Shown here: positions 52,840 to 64,000 of the stretch, piece by piece | Layout: every line of letters starts with the position of its first letter | Position numbering within the stretch: the first letter of the stretch is position 1 | Assembly: GCA_000469685.2 (NCBI GenBank) | Contig: LS997564.1 | Coordinates: 40,938,240-41,002,239, forward strand | Length of the DNA stretch: 64,000 nucleotides | Direction of reading: 5' to 3' | Origin: Haemonchus contortus | Taxonomy: Eukaryota > Nematoda > Chromadorea > Rhabditida > Trichostrongylidae | The notes under the pieces: model-generated | Databases searched by the model: none | What the model was told of the DNA's origin: nothing | Seen by the model: the letters and a program-made list of their open reading frames with translations, nothing else | Program-made: the position numbers and the translations under genes

Positions 52840-55800
52840 ATGGCCGTCAACGGCGTGTACGTCGTCTTAGGCGAAGCAAATACTGTGGTAGCACTGCTGA
52901 ATAAAGCACGCAGGTTCGGCTTTACTGTATTTTTTTTGTTTTTACTTTCCTTTTTGTTTTTGTATATTTCTACGCTATGGTTATTCCATACAGCGGTAAC
53001 TTCCCGAGATTTTTATCGTGGCAAGGATTTTCCAGAAATAAGAGATGAAGGAATTAATTTTCTGAAGAAACAAAGATTCGGAAGAGTTTCATTTCATTTG
53101 CGCCGCCGTGAATATTTTTAAACATTTTTATACACTTTTTGAATCGGTTGGTACTGGTGGTACTGTCGAAACTAACTCGAGGTTTGCTGCCCAAATCTGT
53201 AATTATTCTCGAATTAAATGGCTGCTGGGTTTGCCAGGAGTTGCTTGTTCATCGGTCCCTGTTTAATTGACCTGCCGTAGTCGTACTTCCATCTCTTGAG
53301 ATCACTGAAGCGCTTTCCGAGCGCGTTCTAGGGATATGTTTCGTGATCTTCATGCGCGCCAGGAATTGTGCCTCCGGTCGATAGAACGAATGGCGTATCG
53401 AACTCCTTGAATATTAGTAATCAGGGGCTGCAAAGTGTCAATGCTGTTCTTCTGGCATTCTTTTGTTCATATTTTGGGGTGGACCTAACACCTTTTCTTC
53501 ATTAGTCTTGATCTATTTTTCTTGTGGACAGAATTTAAAGAGACTCAAATTTTTCTCTCAGCCGTGCCACCTTTTTGTAAATTATAGGTTTTGCCCAAAC
53601 GGAACTAAGCGAGCGAAGTATGAGCGGACAGATAGGGTATCTGAGCTGAAATCGATAACTCAGAGATTTAATAGACTAGAAGTTGGGTCGAGATAAACCA
53701 TCCGCAGAACCCTAGACAATTCATATTCTCATATCATGCGTCTCATCTTGACTGCCAAGTAATTAGTATATCTGCTTCATTCGCTTGCATTATCAATTTT
53801 TCTTTTTTTTTTGTTGGAGGATGAAGTTTCTGTTTCGATAGGTTAACATTTTCAGGCAATATCAATTATCGCATCAGCCACCTTCTCTTGAGGATACTGA
53901 ACCCTTGCTCCGCAATTTCGCAGATCTCAAGGAAGTTTTGAATGAGGTTAGCTCTTTGGACGATGAAGCGATTACATCCCTTCAAATTTCTTTTCAAGGT
54001 AGCAGATCTTGGTGATATGAACCCTTTGACATATTTGTCGCCATTTCTCGACGTTATAAAAGCACAAAATACAAACGGGCCCATAACGGAAGCGGCATTG
54101 TCGTCAGTGGCAAAGTTTCTTAGCTACGGGCTGATTGACGCTAGCAGGTGAGGTTGTGACCCTCCTGGAACAAAGTCAGTCCTTTTCACATTTCATTTTA
54201 TCTAAATGTTTTTTTAGTATCAAAGCTGCCAACGCTGTTGAATCGATCGCTTACGCAGTGGTTCATACAAAGTTCATAGGAGGGAAGAGCAGCGGCAGTG
54301 ATGAATGCGTGCTATTCAAAATTTTATTGGTAAAGGTTATACGTTGGTTGGATGCGGTAAAGTATATTTTCACTCCGTTCTCGATAGGTTCTCCGCTCAC
54401 TGCTGTTATCCCCTCCTGGATCTCTGTTGTCCAATGAAGCTGTATGTGACATGATGCAATCCTGCTTCCGTATCGTCTTTGAACAGCATCTTTCGCCTTT
54501 ATTGCGAAAAGCTGCCGAAGCTACGCTCAGTGATATGACGCAGTTGATATTCACTAGATTACCGACATTCCACGAGGATGCTAGACATCCTTATATAAGA
54601 AAACTGGTAAGTATGAAAATTTCAAATCTTGGCCTCTGGTGAATTTTCTTACTCTACAAGCATTTTGTTCGTGAAGACTTGCTTTTCTGTTGAATCCTTT
54701 CTTTTTCAAAATCCACTTCGTTTGCTTACCTACCATAAGCAGTGGGTCATATTGCATATCGTCTTCACTCTCTTTCTTGGGCTTTTGAGGGAGGAGGGGG
54801 CTTCTAGTTTGTTTTTGGCCCGGTAGGCTCACTCATGGGTCGCCATTTGATTGATCTATTGCGTGCAAAAGTGATCATTAATCTAATTTGTGTGGCATTA
54901 GGAGCTGCTAAGCGGGATCCCGAAGATGCAGCCTGAATTGTGTGAAGCGTGTTTCCGAAAATCGGGGCATTAAAATACATTTGTCCAGTTCAGTGTTTTC
55001 TGCTATTTCATTTTAAAAATTTCGGGAGAAACTTTTTTCTACACACTATTCTCTTACTTCAAGCCTAATAATTAAGACCTTTATTTTTATAATTTGTGAC
55101 CAACTGTCTCATAGTAAAGATGCCGCTTCTGTCTACTGTAAGGTCGTTATCGAAAATGGAAGGGGTGGCCACAAATTGAGCACTGTGATTATTGCTTCTC
55201 GTTAAGGTTATGAACGCTAAGGGTGAGAAACGTCGCAGAAGGCGGAAAAGAACTGAATCTGACGCGGAGAGTGAAAAGGTGGGTGTTTGCTGCGTCTTAC
55301 TGTGTTTTCTCGTGTTGTTTATTACTTAGTATAGTCGTAGATGGTAGTTTTATTAAGGATGATCTTGAAGTGGTTCAGCCCAATACCGTCCCGAAAATTC
55401 CTCACTCTGGAAGTGATATTCCATCAATCGCTTCAGCAGATAACCTTCCCGCCACTGAGAGTACGCCTCTTGTTAAAGCAGATGGCGATGCTGCGAGTTT
55501 AGGTACTACCTAGCTTCTTGTGTTTCTATGTTTTGATCATAATAATGAAATGAACACTACTAATCTAACGGTAATATTTCTCTGATTTGAATCAGTCAAG
55601 CCCGGACGGGTCTCTCAACGATTCGGTTCAGGTTATGACTTGGTATTGACCTCTGATCCACCTGTTGACAAAGTCACAACTCCTGATCCTACCCTAGAAG
55701 AAAAGCGTCTGGAGGAAGAAAAGGCCGATGAGGCTGATAGTGAAGGAGAAGACGATGCGTTGACGATGAAGGAGGTGAGTTTGTGAGCTCAATATTCTCC

Positions 55801-58800
55801 TCTCGTCTTGGGAAGCCTCTTTGTTCGTTTTGCTTCGATAAGTTATGATTCAGTCCTAGGGGATACTTATTTGATAACCTCTTTTGGTTTTTGGAAGTTT
55901 AGTTGTTCTCAGTGAAAGCAACTGCAGTGGCGTAAGATTTCGTCTTCAGACAGCTGCCTCTCGGCAGCAAAACGCCGCTGCAGCTCACGGAAAACCCCCT
56001 TTAGACGATGATGATGAATTAGAACCAAGTGGAAACGCTGTACAGATGCCATATGGGTTACCATGTTGTAGAGAATTGCTCAGGTACTGTATTTAGAGAT
56101 GCACTTGTTTCTTAGTGGGGATGAAGTATACTCTATCAGTTTCTCCTAGATGCACTTCACTTATTCAGATTTCTTATTGCTCTTTCGAATCCTCTGGATC
56201 GTCAGAATACGGAATCAATGGTGATTCTAGGATTGAACTTGTTGACAGTCGCGCTGGAAGTGAGTAAGCTCGTTTAATCGCCTCCTAAGGTCCTTAAAGT
56301 GCTTTTTAAGGCCGCCGCGGATCATCTGGCGAGCTACTCTTTTCTTGTACCTCTTCTCAAGGATAATCTGTGTAGATCGTTGCTTCAGGTAGGTTCTTCA
56401 ATTCTTTTCGTTTCATTTTCGGTTTTATGTGTTTCTATGGAGTTTTCTATGTGCTGAGTACTTCATGAATTGTTTTGTATAATGACCGTAATCTGATCAA
56501 TACTAATTTGCTTGATACTTTTGATCCCATTTGATCAAAGCATACGAGATGTTTCTCTTTGCTTAAGTATCTTGATCGCGTATTGTTGCTCGTTTATGCG
56601 TTAGACGATTTCCTTTGCTCGGGTGTCATCCTTACCTTTTTCAGCTGTTGCAGTGTATATAGTACACCGTGTGGCAAATTTAGACAGCTCCAAATAGAGT
56701 AATTTTAGTTACCATTTCTCAACGGTCGCTTAGCAAAACCTCTCTAGGGTTCGGATCTTTATTTTGAAAGCAGTCCTCTCAAAGGTATTCTTATGGGTTG
56801 CCAAGCAACCAAAAAAGCGATCGAAGCCCTTTGCAACGAATTGAAGAAAAAGAATTTGTCTGGAAAACTGCTTCATTCTTTCTCTGATTCGCCACCAAAA
56901 TAACATGGTTTTCGAGGGAAAGTCGCTGAATTGACGAGGGCGAGACAATTCCGAGAATAGCTTATCAGAAACTGAAGGAGTATAGTTTTTTAGCTTCTCG
57001 ACACTGAAAAGCTGCCAGTGCTAGCGGCGACGAACAGAGCTTGTTTCTTACTATTCGAATCGATGCGTAGCCAGTTGAAGTTCCAGCTAGAAGCTTATTT
57101 CCACAAACTGAAAGGCATTGTACTCAATGAACAGGTACTTTTGACTTTACTATTGTTATCAGAAATGGGAGAATGTTTATAACTGAAGTCTTTCTTTCTG
57201 CTTTGTACATACGTCGGTATTCACTGGAGTAAATTACTTTCCATTGTAATCTATTAAAAAATTTGTTTTGGTTTTTGATAAGCCCCGTCTTGGTATACTC
57301 TCCCAAAGTCTTAAATTGATTGAGAGTTGACCACTGCCTGCTTGACGTATGCAAACTTGTGGAACAGTCCATGTACATGTCATTGTTTTGAATCTCCTAT
57401 ACTGATCCGTTTCGGGTGTTAGAAGGCTTACTTGGCCCCGACGAATTTTATTCGCTACAATTCCCTTTTACTCTGAAAATGTGATAGTTATGGGTAGCAA
57501 TCAAAAGAGATATGTCGTTAAAGTATCATCAATTGATATGATATTCAGCGCACGACAAGTTATGAACAGAAGGAGATGGCGTTGGAATCAATTGTGCAGC
57601 TCTGGCGAATTCCTGGCCTGGTAACTGAGTTGTACTTGAATTATGACTGTGATCTGTACTGCAGGTAACTTCTTTAGATGATTTTCAAAAACAGAGGGTT
57701 TTCAATATTTGGTTCTGATTTATCATCCATTCACATACTATTTGAATCCTGAAAAGCGATTTTTTTAGCAACGTTTTCGAAGAACTGACCAAACTGTTAG
57801 TGGAGAATGCATTTCCAATGTCTGGACTTCATGCACATTCATTGATCTCTTTGGATGCGTTACTAGTCGTTATTGATATGATCGATCAAAATTGCTTGTG
57901 TCGCCAGGCTGCATTAGTTGCTCCTCCACCGGATGCAGAGTAAGTTTATTTGGGAGTTATATTGTGGTTTGAAACTAGATACATAGGAGGCAGTATATTC
58001 ACATTGTGACATTTCATCCGTGTATTCGATGCTTCACCTTTTGTTTTCTAAAATATGGCCTTTGCGGCCCCATTTTCCATTTTCTATTCATTGCTGTGTT
58101 TATATATTGATTGCATTACGGTGATGCATTCTTCTGCGGCTCATGTTGTTGAGCTTAACAGAGGTGTGTTAGGAATTAACTAGGTTGATGCGGCTATTAC
58201 CAATGTGGCTGTGGTGTAGGCCCTATGCTACGAGGTCTAATACACCAGGGTCTTTTTCTTTTTCAAGCGAACATTAACTTTTGGGTGGTTGGGTTCTCGA
58301 GGGCTTCACGTTCTTTCTTAATCGTTGTTTTTTGGAAAAACAAGCTTCACTGTTTTCCGTGCTTCCAGCCCCAAGGTCGCATCAGCTCTACCTCTCCCAA
58401 TATTGAGTGGTTATGAGATTGGACAACGAATTGTGGCTAGTGGAAGCGATTTCAGTAACAGCACACCGGAAAGAAGTAAGAGTAAAACAAAAATACAAAT
58501 GCCGTAACGGTATTTTCTTCATGAAATAGATTGTTCAGCTGTTCCTGAACCGATGCCAAAAACCCTATTACCAAGTGCAAATCGTCATGCTCCATCACAT
58601 CGTATGCCTACAATGGAACAGGTAGGGAGTTGGTATTGCTGAATTATGATGGTTTATTTAATAGTTTTGTTTTTCTCTCGGATTTTTTTCTGTATTTTTC
58701 TCCTATTTGTTCATAACAGGACCTGTCACGGGTCTAGGCGAGGCTTTTAGTCACAGTAGATCTCAGAAAAGCCTTCACCTTGAATCGTATTTGTCAGTCT

Positions 58801-61800
58801 CAGTGTTTTCTAAATTCATCAAGCTCCTTTATTCACAAACTCGCCAATGAACTGTTTCTTTATGCTTAATAGTTCGTTTTTTACTGTGAATTTATCTGAA
58901 TCACTTGTAAAACTCCCTGTCGCTTTTCGTCGATTAGTCGTTATTGTTCGACTCAGCCACCCACATCTAACTCTTGTGACTGTTTGCGTTTTTCTGCAGC
59001 TCATTCTCTTTCTGTATGCTCCGAAAGAATGTGAATTGTCCCATTCAACCATGATCTCTGAGTGAGCAATGTGTCGGTCAGACCGGCAGGTTTATTAGAT
59101 CAGATGACGAACTGGGCTATAGGTTTCACTTTAGTATTTCCTCTCTCTTAAGGCCAGTTCAGACCTTCAGATTTTTTTTGCCATACTCAAACCAGTTATG
59201 ATGTCGTGGGATGTGTGTGTGAACCGTGATAAACACCGTTTTTATCCTCTTCAGCTCGTTTTGTAGGTCATCGATCAAAAGAAGAGAAAGCGAATATTTG
59301 CTGAGGGAACGGAGCTTTTCAATCAAAGCCCAAAGAAAGGTAGACTATGCTAGGAATTACGTTGGTTTTTTATTAGGCTCGTACTTTTTTTTATTTATCA
59401 ACCGTGTTATTGGATAAAGTATGAATTGCTGCTTCAGGTATTGAATATTTGCGTGAAAAGGGGCTCCTGGATGCTGATGCCAAAAGTGTTGTGAACTGGT
59501 TGCGAACGAATCCACAGCTTGACAAAAAGAAGATTGCCGATTATATTTGCAGTCGAAAGCATGCTGATGTTGGTAGAAATTATTCAGTCTTCTTTCTTTG
59601 ACTATTACTTGACTTTTGAGTCACTGTCGTTTGTAGGTGTTGGAAGCCTTCGTACAATCATTTCCATTCGAGAATACTCGTTTGGATGATGCTCTTCGAA
59701 TGTTCCTTGAAACATTCCGTTTGCCTGGTGAAGCGGCAGAAATCAGTATGGTCATGCAGCATTTCTCCGGTGAGATCAGGCTGTTATTGTGACAGTGGCT
59801 TTTTTTGTTACTGCTTACAGTGCAGTTTATGCCTAGCTAATCGTCCTATTTAATACGTCCAAGCTGGGTAACCCAAGCGGCGGTTGAATTCCCCCTGCCA
59901 TTGTCCTTGCGTGCGGGCAAGAGGTTCCATTGCATCCTTTAAGCAAAAATTAGGTCTCTACTCGGGCAGGTTCAAATGGTTGAGATTTTGCTGCCTTTCG
60001 AAACTAGCATACCTGTTGTTTTGAGGCCCGCATGCCTGCTGTTTTGCGTATTCCACGTTCCTTTCCCTTCCCTCCGGATTTGTGTAAACAGCAATTTGTG
60101 AAAAATTCATTGTGAATGACAGAATGACAGCTTCAAAGGGAGTTGGGTCAAGACCAAGGTTTTTTGTATTATTCAGTGACCGTAATTAAGGCTTCTACCT
60201 GAGCTCACACACCAGATCTGGTTGTTTTTCTATTTATTCCATCTTCAGAGCAGTGGTACAAGGCAAACCATGAGCCATTTAACCATGTCGATGCCGCATT
60301 CACACTTTCCTATGCCATAATTATGCTGAATACTGATCAGCATAACCCTACTGTAAGGTTTTGTGTCGCTGGAAACATTCCCACATGAGTGTTAACACCT
60401 CATCTCAGGTCCGCCGTAATCAGCCCCCAATGACAGTGGATTGCTTCAAGAGGAATCTTTCGGGTACAAATGGTGGAGCGGATTTCGATCCGGAAATGCT
60501 TATGGCTATGTTCAATGCCATAAAATCGGAGGAAATCGTGATGCCTGCTGAACAAACGGGAATTGTGAAAGAAAATTATCTGTGGAAGGTGCTTGAATCA
60601 TTTCTTAACATTTCTTTGGGGATTTTATCGGATGCACGATGCGAAATTCCATCTTGAGAATTCCAGGTGTTGCTGCGACGTGGGGAATCTGCCGAAGGAC
60701 ACTTCGAGCATGCGCCAACTGGTTGGAATGATCACGATTTATTCTCGATAACATGGGGCCCAGCAGTGGCAGCATTGACCTACGTGTTCGATAAGTCAGA
60801 GCATGACGTCATATTACAGGTAGGATTCACTAGTAAGCATTAAATACACTAAACTATGAGAGTTCTTTAGTAGTAATGGGAAGGGCAGAACAGATTTTCC
60901 TCTTAATTCCCAGAAAATGTGTTCCATTGGAGATTAAATGGTACCAGGGTGGGGAAGCTCGATTTCGGGTGAATATCACCAAATGTCACCATTTATTACT
61001 GCCCGGTTTTCCAACCCACACAGGTCAAGAGGACGGTAAATTTTCGAGAAGGACGGACGTAGACTAGAACTCCAGGACGGGTTACGCCTATTCTAAGATT
61101 TTTAGCTAACTTTTAGGGATCATGCCTGAAGCAATGCTACCGTTCCCTAACACTCAAGGATTTATAGCAGTTTTTTTTGGCTTGCCACTGTTTTTTCTAA
61201 AGTAGAAGTTTTGAGAGCCTTCGGTTACTTCTCGACGGCGATCACTTTCCCTCCACCCACAGTATGTCCTCGTTTTGCTGTCCTAACTTCTTGTATTTCC
61301 ACTTTCAGATTTCTTTACTTTTAGAGGGAAAAATCGGTTTGCTGCACAAAATTCCGAATCAAGTTCATTTTGTACCATTTCCAACCAGTTTTCGGATATT
61401 CCAGCTAATTTTGATAATTTTGAGCGGCACCGTCTTAGCTGAGCTCTAGCCTTTTTTTGAAGTCATTCCTTTTTTATTGGATTCTTCATGCCTGCGGGCG
61501 AATCTGTGAAACAATTTCCTCACAAAACACTAATTTGCAATAATTTTAAAAAGAGCAGTAATGTTTCGAACAATATTAAAAATCCGAGTTTTTTTTTAGA
61601 AAGCATTGAATGGGTTCCGCAAGTGCGCATCGATCGCTGCCCACTACGGTATGAAGGACGTATTCGATAATCTGATAATTCACCTATGCAAATTTAGCAC
61701 GTTGGCGTCAAATTCGGAAGGCAAGAATATTAAAAACCTATGGATACAATAATGAGATGGTTATGATACTTTTGAAGGAAGACTCGAGGTTTTTCAGGGC

Positions 61801-64000
61801 ACGGCGACGATAACCTGGAAATGCAGCGGCAGAGGAGCCTGAATGAAATAACGCCAGGTGTTCAACATGAGCGGATTGCGGTGTCGTTCGGAGAGAATCG
61901 CAAAGCTCAAATGGCGACCAAGACGATGTTCGAATTGGTGCATGCTAGTGGTGATATTTTGAGAGAGGTCTGTTGATAGACTCAGTGGAGTTTAGTGAAT
62001 TACGCTGGATCCTTGCACTAGTTTTCTTTTCTTTTAGGGCTGGCGGAATTTGCTTGATTGCTTGCTGCAGCTTTTCCGTGCTCGTCTCCTCCCACCGGAG
62101 TTAACCGAAGTAGATGATTTTGTTGACGAGAAGGGCTGGGTATCGTTGATACGCGATCACGTCGTGTGAGTTTGAGATTGGGGTTTTTCATGTCACTCAT
62201 AGAAGAAAATGGGGGAAGTGTTAGTAAGTGATGGTTGGGACATAATTTGCAAGAGAATTTTTCTACAGATTAATAACTTCTTTTCAAATTGGATGAGTAA
62301 TTTGAGTTGTGGGGGTTTGATGGGTCATTATTGGTCATTCCAGTGACCCTCAACCGGTTCGTAACGAATCCGGTCTTCTGTCGTGGTTTGGTCTTGGCGG
62401 TGGAGCTAGTGAAAGCGAACGGAAGAAGCTTACACAGGAACAACAGAATGCTATTAAGGTTGACATTTCCATCATGGAATAATTTACTTGTTTATTTTAT
62501 CGATCTTCTCCTGAAGTTTACCCTATAAAGTAGCACTACTACAATGGTTCCCTGCATCTCTGAGAGTCTTTAAGTGTCTTTGTTTCAGCTTGCTCAGTCA
62601 GTTATTACCGAATGCCGGCCTTCTCAATTGTTTACCGACAGCAAGTACTTGACGAGTACGGCGTTGTCGGAACTTCTGAACGCTTTGATTCATGCTAGTC
62701 AAGCGATAGTCCAGCAGGCGGATTCGCTAAAGCCGGTCGGTGTATCCTACACTCTATTTTCGATTTTCTCCACTTTCTTTTAAGTCAATTCAATGGTCTT
62801 TTTAATTTTACCTTTTTTGTTATGTGATTTATTCGAAAAATGATTTTTATTTCAAATACTGACTTCCTATTAGCCCTCATATCACTACAAATAGCTAGGG
62901 CTATTAAAATATGCTGACCAATTAAAAATTTTTATTTCTCGTACCCGTTTGTCTTAAAATTGATGTGATTTCAGGGATCCCCTCTCAGTGGAGAAGACGA
63001 GGATGCGTTAGTGTTTTATTTAGAGCTTATTGTAACTATATGTCTAGAGAATAAGGTGAGTAATTATTTTAGTGTTCATTAGACTATTTATTTTTCTATA
63101 TGTACTCGAGGTACTTTGGTAATTGTTGTGCGAGTAGCTCAGCAAGATAATCATGTCAACATGAATAAGTAGGTAATTCAGGATCGCCTCTCATTGGTAT
63201 GGCCAACAGTTCGTCGGCATCTTGAATGGTTACTGTCGGCGCGATTTGGAAGGAGTCCGGTGGGTATCAGGTGTTGTCATTGTGTCCTTATCATTCAGTA
63301 TCTACCTTTCAGCTTCTTGTGGAGCGTGCTGTGGTTGGCCTTCTGCGCATAGCTAACAGAAATCTGTTCCGAGACAATACGATAGCAGATGATGTGCTTC
63401 AGTCGTTGTCATTGCTTTTGGTATGGTTTTTTAATGATTAATCTTATTTCACACGATTCAATTGAATACAATTATTTGAGCGCCTTTCGCCAAAGGCCAT
63501 GTATGTGTTTTCTCGTCAAATTTCGTATGGACTTCACGAATTGTTACGAACTAACGCAGCTAACGTTCATCGACAGGAGCACTGGGCTGTGCTGTTTGCA
63601 CTGCTTGAAGCAGCCGGTGCCGCCGCTTTGCAAGATGACGTACATGTGAGTTTGAAGGAGGCTCTAGAAGATTTCGTAAGAATTTTCAAGACTTATTGCT
63701 TTCAGCCTGAGATATCTGCAACTGGCGAAAGACAAGCGTTCTCGGATGGAGAAACTATATCAACTCGTCCACCGACGGACGATCGTGGCTACACGTCCGA
63801 TGACCCGAGAAGAGGTATTTTCAACAGCCATGTTGTTACACAGAAGGAGTCATCAGTTGAAAAAGCTTTTGTCCATACCCTACCAAAGTTAAATGTGGCT
63901 TCGAGTCGTTACAAATGTGTCACAAAATCCCTAGATCGCAAGTTACTGTATGTTTGATTCTCCAAAAATTCTACTCCATGCATTCAGCTGATTCGTCCGG
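52840..64000 (+). CDS. GBF1: GBF1-type Sec7 ARF-GEF (3' end outside window)
   Basis: 33 inferred exons: 52840-52913, 53856-53946, 53999-54147, 54218-54329, 54388-54606, 55207-55282, 55341-55502, 55596-55774, 55950-56083, 56169-56259, 56311-56388, 56994-57134, 57549-57664, 57769-57939, 58369-58475, 58530-58621, 59267-59339, 59438-59568, 59637-59769, 60249-60352, 60409-60588, 60667-60819, 61600-61720, 61798-61967, 62038-62165, 62344-62458, 62589-62735, 62975-63055, 63182-63259, 63313-63420, 63481-63645, 63706-63814, 63988-64000. Phases join to about 1,333 aa. The protein activates ARF1 at the cis-Golgi. DCB/HUS motifs come first ('[12 protein letters not shown]', '[15 protein letters not shown]', '[12 protein letters not shown]'). 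The Sec7 domain (about 680-870) has 'FRLPGEA' (glutamic finger about 764) and 'MLNTDQHNP'. HDS1 and 'DRGYTSD' follow. Intron 23 uses a GC donor. Least sure: exon 6-7 junction, exon 31 acceptor. Confidence 0.93.

Noticed and set aside
54901..54975. Extra GBF1 exon after an acceptor-like ATTAG
   Set aside because: It is open for only about 20 codons to a stop and is not needed: exons 5 and 6 join in phase without it.
58140..58260. tRNA gene in a GBF1 intron
   Set aside because: Short stretches look tRNA-like but no acceptor stem or consistent A/B boxes can be folded.

Overview
The window reads as nuclear DNA of a parasitic-type nematode, most likely a strongylid such as a hookworm or relative. 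Genes are split into many short exons with mostly TTTCAG-like acceptors. Two gene starts sit directly behind an acceptor, as expected for spliced-leader trans-splicing. Tc3-like and mariner-like transposons and a tRNA-derived SINE are present. IMMP1 followed by GBF1 on one strand matches the order I recall for C. elegans immp-1 and gbf-1 (from memory, not checked).

Layout. About 1-39.4 kb is a tandem segmental duplication. Each unit holds, on the minus strand, a copy of the 3' end (exons 18-22) of a DDX42-type RNA helicase gene followed by a gene for a small secreted, cysteine-containing, threonine/proline-tailed protein I do not recognise. There are four complete-looking secreted-protein genes (about 1.4-3.6, 16.2-17.6, 25.6-26.9 and 34.0-35.2 kb). 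There are three truncated DDX42 tails (11.4-15.3, 20.1-24.7 and 29.6-33.0 kb) and a fragment of a fourth at the left edge. The intact DDX42 gene (22 inferred exons, about 809 aa) lies at 38,028-44,268. The two most recent units are almost identical at a fixed offset of 8,317 bp.

Mobile DNA in the array is well dated by empty sites in sister units: a 4,993-bp LTR retrotransposon (6,136-11,128) with gag and protease but no recognisable reverse transcriptase or integrase; three Tc3-like elements at the same TA; a mariner remnant in intron 1 of the first secreted-protein gene; a 405-bp foldback MITE; a 532-bp LTR-like insertion; a 299-bp insertion with a target duplication; and SINE copies.

44.3-50.3 kb is largely gene-poor, with inverted repeats and a possible decayed coding fragment. 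From 50.3 kb, IMMP1 (mitochondrial inner membrane peptidase subunit 1, 4 exons) and GBF1 (Golgi ARF guanine-nucleotide exchange factor, 33 exons seen, 3' end beyond the window) follow each other on the plus strand, about 500 bp apart, as a possible operon.

The retained genes have unrelated housekeeping roles: RNA helicase/splicing (DDX42), mitochondrial protein maturation (IMMP1) and Golgi trafficking (GBF1). The lineage-specific novelty is the amplified secreted-protein family and the amber-interrupted, pol-less LTR element. All exon coordinates were worked out by eye from splice signals, reading phase and remembered family sequences; none was checked against transcripts or databases.
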